The translations under genes and the position numbers were made by a program. The notes beneath the pieces are model-generated. The model saw only the letters and a list, made by a program, of their open reading frames with translations, had not been told where the DNA came from and ran no database searches. 64,000 bases of DNA from the NCBI GenBank assembly GCA_031213475.1, contig JARUPZ010000024.1, forward strand, positions 2,453,403 through 2,517,402, given 5' to 3'. Numbering within the stretch: position 1 is the stretch's first letter; every line of letters starts with the position of its first letter. This document shows positions 32,546 to 45,900 of this stretch, piece after piece. The DNA is from Nereocystis luetkeana. Taxonomy: Eukaryota; Sar; Phaeophyceae; Laminariales; Laminariaceae.

Positions 32546-32770
32546 CACCTGATTAAATCCGACCAAACATCCCATCCCGACCGCGATCTAAACTGCATCC
32601 GATTTAACTCAATGCAATCTGTAGCTCTATTCACTCCAACGTGAGCCGAACCAACCAAATCCCGAACCGAAATCTTCAGCACGCGAACACCCGAGAACAA
32701 CAAAAAATGGGGTCCAAGGCGCCATCCCCTTCCCCCCCCCCCCCCCCCAAACTCCCACTTGCCAGCCCGC

Positions 32771-35700
32771 TTATTTCCGCTTAGCCTTCTTCTTTTTCGC
32801 CGCTCCCCCCTTCTTACTCACCGCGGCCCCTCCCCCCCCGCCCCCAAACCCAACACTAGCCTTGGCCGCCGCTACCCCCCCTTCCCCTTCCCCCCCCCCC
32901 GCCGCCGCCTCCGCCGCCGCTGTTGATGCGCCTCCCCACATAATCATCTGAGACATGGTCCTCTCTACGAGGTCGAGGTAAGGCCGAGACCGGAGGAAGG
33001 CTGAGTCCCGGGCTACTTCGGTCAGGCCGTACCTGAAGAGGGGAGGGATGGGCAAGGGGGAGGGGGGGGGGGGGGGGGGGAGGGGTGAGGATGGGTGTAA
33101 GGGAGGGAGGGGAGTGACGAGAAGAACAGGTGGGAGAAAGAGGGGGGGTGAAAGTAGAGGGGCGGAGTGGGTGGGGAATGCAAGCAGAGGGTGGGTCATA
33201 CGGTGGGATGGGGGGGACGGGACGGGGGGGGGGGGGGGGGGGTCGCCGGGAGGGCGGATTTCGCAGAGGGCGGGTGGGGTGGGGTGGGGTGGGGTGGGGA
33301 GTTGGCGGCGTAACGCATGATATGGGTACGGGAGTTCGTCATGGCTCGAGGCCGTCGGGGGAATGCAGGAAGCGACGCTCTGAACAATCCACGAAAAAAT
33401 CGGCGTTCGTTATCGGGAAGGTTAGTCGGCAAGCACGGTGTTCTCGGAGTATTCACCGGAAAGTGCTCTCAGGGAACTTAAAATCGGTAAGCTCGGTGCT
33501 CACGGAGAAAATAATCATAAGCTTTAGGCTTTTCGGAAACATATTCGGCAAGCCAAGTGTTTTAATAGGAAACAGAACCAGTAAGCGCAGTGACTTCGGA
33601 AACGTGATGGGTAAAAGCTCTGTGCCCTCCGAAAAATAGTCGTTTACCTTAGTACTATCGGAAACACAACCGGTAAAAGCTGTTTCTTCCCGGAATCAAA
33701 CTCGGCGCGCTCAGTGCTTCCGGGAAGGTAAGCTCAGAAAAGCTAGACTATCTCGGAAACTATGGGGCGTACAGCCGTGGCGCCTCGACCTGACACCAAT
33801 CCCCACAAGGTTTGAAGGATGTCTGCCACGAGGAGGGGGGGCGGGGGGGGGGGGGGGGGGGTCGCTACCCCGTCCCCCCCGTGGACACAAACGCCTCGTT
33901 GTTTTCAGCTTTTTCCGATGGTGAATCTAACCGCTTTAGAATAGCACCCACCTTTTGGTATAAACAATACTGGGGATCAGTGTGGAGCATTTTTTTTTGG
34001 AGGGTTGTGAAGTTAATACCGCGCAAGGGCTGTCGGAGAGGAGGGCGGGGGGTGTGTGCTCGATAGGAGAGATGCCCTCGATATCATGCATGGCCGTAGT
34101 CGTATGACCATAGACCCTCGCATCCCTACAATGCCGGGACGGAGCATGTCGGGTTTGCACCGACCAGACAGATATTGCTTGGCGGGGGGGGGGGGGGGGG
34201 GGGGGGGGTACTCGATAGGAGACATGTGCTCGATCTCATGCATGGCCGTAGTCGTATGACCATAGACCCTCGCATCCCTACAAATGCCGGGACGGAGCAG
34301 GTCGGGTTTTTACCGACCAGGCAGACATTGCTTGCTCCAAGCGCGAAGCGCCATGAGATGTCTGGCGGCTTGGGGGGGGGGGGGCTTACCTCACGTCCCC
34401 GTACATCTCCTTGAAGATGCTGGTGATCTTCGCGTGGTGGTCCAGCAATTTCCTCGCGACTTCTTCCGTCGTGTCGCCACCGCCGAGTACCTGTGACAAA
34501 AAACATGGAAAAAAGGCGTTTTTGATTTGGCTTCAACAGCAGCAGCAACAACAGTATCATCAGCGAAACGATCAATCAATCAACCAATCAATCAGGCAAA
34601 GCTAATCAACCAACCGACCAGTCGACCAGCCAATCGACTAGTCATTCAATCGGCCCGCCAATCAAGCAAATCAGACGGATCGACCAGTCAACTAATCAAC
34701 TACCCAAACAGGCGTCACAATCAAGCAACCACTCGAGCAACAAACACTCAGTCAAGCAGCATAACTAAACAAACCGAGCAATCTATCAACCAACCAACCA
34801 ACCGACCAATCGATCAGAATATCCACCAACCAACAGACCAACCGGCCAAACGGTCAACCAGTGAGCAACCAAGAAATCAACCAACCGTCCAACCAATAAA
34901 CCAACCAACCGATCTACCCCTCTCTCTTTGGCCTCCTCATCTGGCAAATCCTTCCCTCCAGAGTGCAAACCCGACATGCTCCGTCCCGGCATTGCACAGA
35001 TACGATGGTCTATGGTCATACGACCACGGCCATGCATGACATCAGTACCCCCCCCCCCCCCCCCCCCCCCCCCGCCCCCCAGAATCTATGGCCACACGAC
35101 TACGGCCAGCCATGCATGATGTCGAGAACACCCCCGCCCCCCCTCCCAGAGTCATAATCCACCAATCAACCAATCAAAACGAGCCCACAAACAAATCAAC
35201 CAACCAACCAACCAACCAATCGAACGAAACTGCCCATCTCTTGCTCGCCTCCTCATCCGGAACACCCTCCTCCCAGCGTCCCAGCTGAAGGTCGCGTTCG
35301 ATCCCAGCCACCGTCCCCTTCATCGCCGTCACCTGAGCCTCCTTCATCGCTGACCACCTTGTAAAGGCGTAGCGTGACGGGGGGCGGGGGCGGGGGGGGG
35401 GGAGGGGGTGCACTCATTATCATGCATGGTCGTAGTCGGATGACTATAGGCCACCCTCGCATCGCTATAATGCCGGAAGGCGGGGGGGGGATCGAGGGGA
35501 GAACAGGAAACAAATTACGTGGGACCATAGTTAGTAGGGCCTTATAGTGTTGGTAAAAATACCGAAATACATGGGAGCCGGCGTCCCCGGTGGCTTGGTA
35601 GGTGGTCCGCGTGCCTATCAAGATCAATTTCGTGGGTTCAAGTCTTGCACCGAGTGCATGCTCGCAAGGAACTTTTTCTTGCAAAAAAGAAATTGAATAG

Positions 35701-38700
35701 CGGAGAGCGCAAGAGCGTGAGTTAGCTACTACGTTCGATGAAAATCGACGAGCAGTGGGAATGCTGAATGAACCCTATGAGCGACAAAAAATAAAGGCAC
35801 GTACCGGGGGGGGAGAAGGGTGTAACCACGGCTTGTCCAGAAGCTCCTTGAGGGAAAAAAAAACTCCCATGAGTAAGGCTGGAAAGTAAAAGTGATGTTG
35901 AAAACAAAATAAAATAATGTGTACCGTAGAGGTCCTATTTAATATGGTCCCCCGTAATCCCTGCAAGTGAGAACATCAGACGATTGAGCTCGGATTGAAG
36001 TATCCCCCACACGTTGTATAAAACAATATATACATATATACCGGAATATATGATATATACATATATATATACTTCGTACGTATGTTTACTATTCAGCAGC
36101 TGCCGTACCCGGTACGACAGCGGAAACACGTACGATAAACCCACGTTCTGAGGGTCCACGCTTAACCGTTGTAAGTACCGCAGTCCCGTTTTTTTGGGAC
36201 AAACTACTCATAATTTGGTCAAGGCGCTCTCCCTCGCCAAACATAGTTTTTTTTTCCTTTCTTTTTTCAAGAAAACACGAAATTGCGACAAAAATACATA
36301 TATATAAAATAATAACGACGAAGACGGCCTTCCATTGGCAAGACAGCGAGCGTAATCTGCATTGCACAAAACGGATGTGCTCCGACCATAAGGCACACCA
36401 GTACCTGGTAAGCCTTCAATGCCTTGTGTAAATGCTTTCTGTTTCCGTTGAGGAGGCCACGGGCAGCCAGAAAATATTTTGCCTTGCGAGGCAAACCGTG
36501 CCACCCTCTATCGCAGCACGCGTCACTGTTGGATGGCGAACGAAGTACTTAACTGTACTATAAATAACACTATTCATAAGAAGAACAGGATAGGACAAGT
36601 ACGAGTAGGGACGCGTTCTGCGATAAAGGTAGCACATTTCTGGAAAACCGTTTCCTGAACGACGGGATGCCTTGACCAAAAATCGTCGGAAGGCCATTCT
36701 TGTTTCGAAAAAGGATGTTTTGTATGCTTGGGCCATGGGACTATTCATCGGGAGGCAATATAATTTCCCCTTAAGTCAATTTTCGGGTGAGGTATGGAGT
36801 TCCTCAAACGAGGAGGCTCAGAAAAAATAGGAATACACGTCTATTGTAGAAAGGTTCTAGGATGGAGGTGGGTGGGTGGGGAGGGGGAGGGGAGGGGGGG
36901 CGGCGTACTCATTATCATGCATGACCGTAGTCATATGACCATGGACCCCCGCATCCCTACAATGCCGGGACGGAGCACGTAGAGCTTTCACCGACCAGGC
37001 AGACACTGCTTGTTGCACCAAGCGCGAAGCGAAACGTGAGGCGTCGGGGCGAGTCGCGTGAAGGGTGAGCTGCATCCTGCTAAGAACCGCTTTTGAGGCG
37101 AGGTTTTCTTGCATATGGATGACAGCCTCGATGAGTAAATTTATTTTCCGGTGTGGCCACTTCCAGAGAGACAGACATCGATGGGTTTACTATGTAACTG
37201 CCTCTTGGGTGCCTCACCATCTGCACACCCTCCTTGTGCGGAGTTGAGGTTCTCCCCGCACAAAAAACGATCTAACTCGACCGCCAGCCGGTGTGGTGAC
37301 CGCCAAAAACAAAACGAAAAAAAAAACGGCACCCTGGTTGTCTATTACGGGGGACCATAGTAAATAGGACCAAATATTGTTAGTATAAATAGGGAAATAA
37401 ATAGGTTTTGTGTGTACCGTAGGTCCTATTTACTATGGCCCCCCGTAACAGCTCAAGCAGTGAGAGGCGTGTTTTACGGCGTCGTTGCCAACCGACGCCA
37501 ACCCAACCTATCTTTACCAGGCGAATAATATGGAGGAGTGGGGCAGGATAAGAAGGGAGCGCGCGGGGGGGGGGGCAGTAGTGTTAAAGATCTGGCCCGG
37601 CTTCATTAAAATAAGCATCATAAACAAGTCCACATTAAATCAACTCCTACATATTCATTGCCGAGACTTTTCGCAGAGGCGGTTGGGGTTCAAGTAGACA
37701 TTGCCCAGGAGGTTTGAATCCAAGTCAAACACATGTCAACCATTTGAGCTGGGCCAGAACCTATACAGCGCTCGAGCAGAGATTGTCCGGAGACATGTCA
37801 GGCAACGCAAAACGTGCGATGTCAAGGGTGTATGTAGTGTAGGGCCGAGTGTTCCACACTAAAACCCAGTAGTTTGGTGTCAGCCAAGGCATGTCTATGT
37901 CAAGGTAAAATTGTTGTCTGCCGAGGGGCGAAAGTGCTATCTCCTGAGATCTTTGCTCTCGAGGGACGGGGGATTAGGGTAGAGGCGGTTGGGGTAGGGA
38001 TGGGGTGGGGGGGGGGGGGGGGGGGGGGTCCTGTCGTATCCGGTGCCCCCCCCCCCCCCCCCCCCCACCTCAACCCCCCCTTGCCATAAAGCGAGGAACG
38101 ATAACACGGGGGGACGCCGTGTCCAATTTCCGTATATCCGAGCGCACCCCCTCCCCCTTTTTTTTCAATCCGCTGCTTACTCTTTCTTCAAACCGCCACC
38201 GTGCGCTCCCCCGCACACCCGAGAGGCAGGGCCGTCAACAGCCGAGCCTACCCCCCCTCCCCCCCCCCCCCGGGTCTATGGTCATACGACTAGGGCCATG
38301 CATGGGATCGAGTACATCTCTCCTATCGAGTTCCCCCCCCCCCCCCCCCCCCACACACACACATCTACTCCCTCCTCCCACCCCCCATCCCTCCCCCCCA
38401 CGCCCCCCCCCCGTCACTCCACCCACCCCCATTCCCTCCCCCTTTGATGTGTAAGTCATGGCACAAACGCAATTAGCGCCAAAATGTTGGAGGTGTCCGT
38501 CTCTATTAGGAGTAGGAACAGCGCTCCGACTCGAAAGGGATGCGTGGTCAGTGGTCAAAATCACTAAGGCAAGCAAAATGTGAGTGCGCCCCCCCCCCCC
38601 CCACCTCAAGCAATGCCTGCCTGGTCGGTGACAACTCGACGTGCTCCGTCCCGGCATTGTAGGGATGCGAGGGTCTATCGTCATACGACTACGGCCATGC

Positions 38701-41700
38701 GCGCTGTCGAGTGCAAGCAATAGTCTGCCTGGTCGGTGAAAAACCGACCATGCTAAGTCCCAGCATTGTAGGGATGCAAGGGGTCTATGGCCATACGACT
38801 GCGGCCATGCATGATAATAAGTACAATGGTCGTACGACTACGGCCATGTGTGAGATCGAGTGCATCTCTCCTACCGAGTACACCCCCCTCCCCCCCCACC
38901 CCCCCCCCTATTTTATACAGTTTGGGTTGGCGTCGGTTGGCAGCGACACTGAAAAACATGCCGCTCACTACGTGAGCTAGACAACCGGGGTACCGTTTTT
39001 TTTTTTTTTTGGCGGTCGCCTACAGCCGGTTGTCGAGTTAGATCCTTCGTGCGAGGTAAAGAACCTTTACTTCGCACAATTGGGAATGATCGTATCACGT
39101 AGTGTTCAAGGTAAGGCACCCAAGAGGCAGTTACATAGTGCTCCCATTGCTGTCTCTGGAAATGCCTACACCGCAAATTAAATCAACGCATTGAAGCTGT
39201 CGTCCATATGCAAGTCCGCCCCAAAAGCGGTTCTTAGTAGGATGCAGCTCACCCTTCATGCGACTCGCCAGACACCTCACGGCGCTTCGCACTTGGTGCA
39301 AGCAATGTCTGCCTGGTCGGTGAAAACCCGACATGTTCCGTCCCGGCATTGTAGGGATGCGAGGGTCTATGGTCATACGCCTACGGCCATGCATGAGATC
39401 GAGTACATCTCTCCTACCGAGTACACCCCCCCCCCCCCCCCCCCCCCCCCACCTCCATCCCCCGTTCCCACTCCCAGCACCCCCACCTGGTCAACCCCGC
39501 CACCGTGCGCTCCCCGACGAAGCCGAGAGGCAGGGCCGTGAAAAGCCTCCAGTAGTCCTCCTCGGCAAGCGACTTCTCGAGAGGAGCCTTGACGTCGTCC
39601 TTGCTCCCAGACCTCGCGAGCGAGTACGAGCGGAGCGTCGCGTAGTTGAGCCCCCAGATGTGGGTGTCGATGCCGACCGTCAGGTGCACGGAGGGGTCGC
39701 CATCCCCGTCGGAGGCGCCGGTGACAGTGTCCGTGGTGTGAGGAAATCCGGCGGGAACATAAAGAATCTGGCCGAAGGAAGGCGGTGGGGGGGGGGGAGG
39801 GGGGGGGGGGGGGGTACTATTTTGTTGAGAATGGGGGGGGGGGGGGGGGGGGGTACTTGATAGGAGAGATGGGCTCGATCTCATGGAAGGCCGTAGTCGT
39901 ATGACCGTAGAAGGGGGGGGACGGGGGACGGGGACGGTACTCGATAGGAGAAATGGACTCGATCTCATGGATGGCCGTAGTCGTATAACCGGAGAAAGAG
40001 GGGGAGGGGGGGGGAGTGGGGGGAGTACTCGATAGGAGAGATGGACTCGATCTCATGCATGGCCGTACTCGTATGACCGTAGACCCTCGCATCCCCACAA
40101 ATGCCGGGACGGAGCATGGTCGGGTTTTCACCGACCAGGCAGACATTGCTTCGGGGGAAGGGCGTATAAAAAATCGATGAGAATGGGGGAGGGGGGAAAA
40201 GGGGGGGGGGGGGGGGGTACTCATCCATTGAGAAGGGAGAAGAGGAGGCGTTCTAATTCGTTGAGAAGAGGAACGGGGGGGAGGGGGGGGGGGGGGTGTA
40301 CTCATTCGTTGCTTGCCGTAGTGATTTGACCCACGCATCCCTCTCGGTGGAAGGGGGGCATTGAACAGACGAACGGGGGGGGGGGGGGGGGGGGTGCACT
40401 CATGTCATGCATGGCCGTAGTCGTATGACCATATACCCTCACCTCCCTGCAATGCCGGAACACGGCGGGCTGTCACAGGGGGCGGGAGGAAGGTACGGAG
40501 GGGGGGGGGGGGGGAGGGGGTGCTTATCTGTTGCTTGCCTTAGTCATTTGACCATCGACCACGCATCCCTTTCGAGACGGAGCACCGTTCCTACTCCTAA
40601 TAGAGACAGACACCTCCAACAGTTGGGGCTCTCAAAGAAACGTTTTGCTAGTTCCTACCCCCTTCCTGTCGCGCCGCCTGTGGCCACCATCTACCTCCTC
40701 TGAGATAGCGGTCATTTTCTCGCTACTATCTATTACGGGGGACCACAATAAATAGGACCACATACTGTTAGTAAAAACAGGTAAATATAAAGGTTTTTGC
40801 GTGTACCGTAGGTCCTATTCACTATGGTCCCCCGTAACAGTGTACCCCAAACTCCTCCATGCCACATTCTTCTATTTCCCTCATCTCCTTTTTCTAGCAC
40901 ATCCCGTTCCCCGTGTACATCCCACACTCTCCCACCGTGTGAATTCCACTCCCTAATGCTGAGGGGGTGTACTTTGAAGTATACAATAAGGCGTTCACCT
41001 GCCCGGGCTCCAGGACGACATCGAGCAGAGCCCCCCTCTTGCCCTCCCCGATCAGCTCATCCAGCGACAGCACGTCCGGGCCCTTGCCCCTAGCCATGGG
41101 GTCCGCCTTAGGCTTCGCCTGCGGAGGCGGGGGCGGGAAGACTCGCCAGCGCTTGCGCCCCTATTACTCAAAAAGAAAAGCGGAAATAATTCGGTCAATA
41201 AATGAAACGTATTGAGAAGTTGACACGCGACGGCGCGAGCGGTACGGCGAAAAAATGGACGATGCCATGGGGGGGGGGGAGGAGACGACAGAGGCGGGGG
41301 GTAAGAGACAGAGACAGGGGGGGGGTGTACTCCTTATCGTGCATGGCCGTCGTCGTATGACCATAGGAGGGGGAGGGGGGGGGGGGGGAGGTTAGCACGC
41401 GCGATCGGTGACGATGATGTTGTCGTTGTGGTTGTTGTTGTTGTCGTTGATGTTGTCCTTGTTGTTGCAATCGTTGTCGTAGCTGTCGTCATTCTTGTTG
41501 ATGCTGTCGCTGTTGTTGCTATTATTGTCGGCGTTGTCGTGCTTGCTTCTGTTGCTGTTGCAGTTGCCGGTTTCGTTGTCCAACACTGCAAGGTCACGGT
41601 CTTCATTGCTTTATGGCGGCTTGCGACGAGCTCCCGACAGGGGGGCGGTTGGTTGGGCGCTTGCGCTGCAGGACAGACGGAAGGGAGAGGGTGAAACGTC

Positions 41701-42398
41701 CCAGACACGACTTGAGACCACGCACAACGCATGAACCACTCGCTCGTTTCGTTGTTTGCTGCTGCTGCTGCTGCTGCTACCTTTGCGCCCAAGGCCCAAA
41801 GGGGACTGCACAAACGCGCAAAATATTGGCAGTGACACCTTATCCCTACCACCACCTCCACAACCACAGCCACCAGCCCCCCCCCCCCCCCCCCCCCCGT
41901 TCCCCCTCCACCCCCGTTCCTCCTGGTTGGTGAAAACCCGACATGCTCGTAGGGATGCGAGGGTCTATGGTCATACGACTAAGGCCATGCATGAGATCGA
42001 GTACATCTCTCCTATCGAGTACTCCGCCCCCCCCCCCCCATCTGCTGTCACCTGAGTCTGCATCACGAACACGTCCTGCTTGTCTGTGTGCGGGGGAGCC
42101 GATGTCTTCTGACCCGCGGCGGTGATGTACAGGTTGAGGCACGCAGGAATGTCCAGGGCTTCCATGACCTCGAGGCAGACGCCCGCCAGAGGTCGCACGT
42201 AGCAGCCCGCGCTGTTGATCACCACCTGCGTTCGATCGGGGCCCGGGGGGACGACCACACGGACGGGTGAGCCGATGCAATAAAAAAATCCAGAGTAGTC
42301 CCGGTGGGGAGGCGGGGAGGCGAGAAAACGAAAAAAAGGGGGGACAAACGACAAAAGTCCAAGGTGTCCTACTGTACGCCGGTGGGGGCTGCTACTGC

Positions 42399-42434
<36 letters not shown>

Positions 42435-42667
42435 GCCGATGTGCTGGCCTCTGATCTGCTGATCCAACGTCACTGCTGCCCTACTGCTTCCAGTGCCGAA
42501 AACAAAGACATGTATGTACGAGTATGAGCCATGTAGGTCTACTGCTACTCCACCACTACCAGACTACTATTGCTGCTGCTACTATTACTACCACTGCCAC
42601 CTACTACTACTAAAACCACTGCTATTAATACTACTACTCACGACTACTATGAATACTACTACTTCTT

Positions 42668-42722
<55 letters not shown>

Positions 42723-42782
42723 CACTGCTACTACCACTAGTACTACTACTGCTGCATCTACTACCACTACTACTACTACTAT

Positions 42783-42814
<32 letters not shown>

Positions 42815-42826
42815 TTCCTACTCTTC

Positions 42827-42912
<86 letters not shown>

Positions 42913-45900
42913 GCTACTACTACTACTACTCCTACTACTACCACTACTACCAGCAAAACCACTACCCAGACCACCGCTACTCCTACCGCCACCACCACTG
43001 CAACATTTCACAGGAGGACACACACACACACCGTGCCGCTCTTCTCCAGCAGGGCCTGCTGCACGTCCTCGAACCTCAGCTTGGCGTCCTCGAAGCTCCT
43101 ACCCCTCGGCACCGACACCTGAGCCATTTTCCACCCGGAAGATCCCTCGCTGAAGGTGCCCCTGCCCGCCTGCCGAAAACCGAACGCTCAAAGGTTAACA
43201 CCAGATCGGACAGAAAAAATAATGTATATATATATATATACATATCACGATCTACATGTAAGTGTTTTAGGGTAGGTGAACCCCTGAACTATATGTGACG
43301 TTGTTTTTGTTCTTGTTGTGATCCCCGCAAACAAACCCCTCATCTAAACGTGATGATGTTTTTTCTTCTCCCTCTCTTTTTGCTGTTTTTTGGTTTTCTT
43401 CTCCCTGGAGACAAACCCATATATATATATATACGTGATCATGTTTTTCTCTTCCAATTTTTTGTTTGGTTTTCATCCATGCAGACAAGCCCCTGATCTA
43501 CGAGTATATGTGATGATGCTTTTTCTTCTATGTGTTGACGATGTTTTTTTTCTTCCTCTTTTATTTTTGGGTTTGTTCTCTCTGTAGACAAACCCCTCAT
43601 CTAACGTGATGATGTTTCTTATTCTTCCTCTTTTTTTTCTCGATTTTGATCCCTGAGACACGCCAGGTGAACGATCTACACGGTCCTGCGTAGGTCTTTC
43701 CAGGCAGACAGATCCCTGATCTTCCGCGATATTGTTTTCTCTTCTACTACTTGTCTCGTTCGTTTGTTTTGTTTCGCTTCGACCCCCCATGTACAAATGA
43801 TATGCCCGATCCAGATAATATTTTCCACCGTAGGTGATGTCTATCCGTAAGACACTGCCCTTGCACACCTATCGGCCGCGTGGAAGCTGCACGAAGCAGA
43901 GTCTCACGACGACCGCCGTATGGCACTATCACACTGGGTGATAAGGTAACCCCCCCCCTGTCCGATTCTTGGTGCAAGCAAGCAATGTCTGCCTGGTCGG
44001 TGAAAGCCCGACATGCTCCGTCCGGCATCGTAGGGATGCGAGGGTCTATGGCCATACGACTGCGGCCATGCATTAGATCGAGTACATATCTCCTTTCGAG
44101 TACCCCCCCCCCCCCCCCCCCCTCGCACGATGTTCAAAGCTGGGCTCCCTCAGCAGCGGGGAAGGCGCACAGGGTACGACGAGCGATGCGTCTATTAATA
44201 TGCACCCTTCTCGATGAAACCTTTCCAAAGCCACGTTTTCGTTGTGTATACCCCCCCCCCCCCCCCCCCCCCCCCGCATGCTTTTTTTTTAGAGAAAACC
44301 GGGTCTGAAAATCGTCTCAGGGGTGTGTGTCATCTTGGTGTTAGTATTGGGTAACGTAAGCCACTCTGGCCGTTAATATAAGAATCGTTTAGACATTCAC
44401 CTGAAGGCAGAGCGGTCATTATATTTCCACCCAATAAATCGTGACCTGCGCGATGTTTGATTGGCTAGAGAGAAGAGGAGAGTGGAGGGGGGGGAGGCGG
44501 GCGGGAGTTGTGGCAACAGCCAAAAGCTGCGCTGAGGGTGGGGGGGGCGGGGGCGGGGGGGGGGTGTACTCTAAAGGAGAAATGTACTCGATATCATGCA
44601 TGGCCGAGGTCGTACGGCCATAGACCCTCGCATCCCTAAAATGCCGGGACGGAGCATATCGGGTTTTCACCGACCATGGGGGGGGGTACTCATTATCATG
44701 CCATGGTGGGGGGGGGGGGGGGACGGGCGTATTTATTTGTTGCTTGCCTTTTTAGTAATTTGACTATTGACCATGCATCACTTTCGAGACGGAGCATAGG
44801 CTGCGCTGAGGCGGGGGGGCTTTGTGACAACAAGAGACTGGTAAGAGAGAGGGGGGGGGGGGGCGCACTCATGTCGTGCATGGCCGTAGTCGCATGACCA
44901 CAGACCGTCGCACCCTTACAATGCCGGGACTGAACACGTCGGATTTTCACTGACCAGGCAGGCGTTGCTTGCATCCGGGCGGGGGGGGATGGGGTCCTCA
45001 TTTGTGGCTTGCCTTTCGTACTCATTTAACCTAGCCATTTAACCATTGGCCACGCATTCCTTTCGAGACGGAGCACCGCTCGTACTCCTACTTATGGCAG
45101 AGACATCTCCAACATCGGGCGCTCTGTAAATTTATTCCGTATATTACAACAACAAAAATTTTTTTGCCGATCTTATCCCTTCCTGTTTCGCCTTCTGTAA
45201 CCACCATCTACATGGTGGTGGTGGGGATTGTGAAAATAACTAACGCGGATGGGGGAGGGGGCGAGGAGGGGGGGGGGGGGGATACAGAACACAGCAACAG
45301 CAACAACAACGACAACAACAACACCACCACCAAAACGCCGCCACCCCACCATCTTTACGACATTGTCATGATCTTGCCGAGGGGATGTAACCGGGCGGTA
45401 CCGTCGACATCCGTTCCAAGGATGCCGCAGGGTCTACGGCATTGTAGGGTCTCCAAAACGGTATCGGCGGCGATGGTTGGGGAGGAGGGGGGGCTGACCT
45501 ACTGTAGAAAAAAGTCGGCGTCGATTTCGGCTTGAACGTCGTAGGGTCTCCAAAATGAAAATGGCGGTGTTGGTTTATTGGTAGGGGGGGCGGGGGGGGG
45601 GGACAACCTCGATGAAGTCGGCGTCGACGGCGGCTTGGACAAGGGCTTCGGAAATTCGAAAATTCTAATGGCGGTGTTGGTCAGGGGGGGTGCGTACGTG
45701 CCTTGTACTCATTTGTTGTTTGCCTTAGTGATGAGACCATTGACCACGCATGCCTTCCGAGACGGAGAAACGGGGGGGGGCTCACCTCGACAAAGTCGGC
45801 GTCGACGGCGGCTTGGACATCGTCCAGAGTGTACTTGCCCGCCAGGCTAGGGAGGCTCGCGTCACAAAAGAAGGGCTTCTTCTGCCACATCTGCCGGGGT

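Noticed and set aside
42493-43122. Thr-rich 209-residue open frame and its Val- or Ser-rich complements
   Set aside because: These are produced by the CTA triplet array. The only real coding part is JmjC exon 3 on the other strand.
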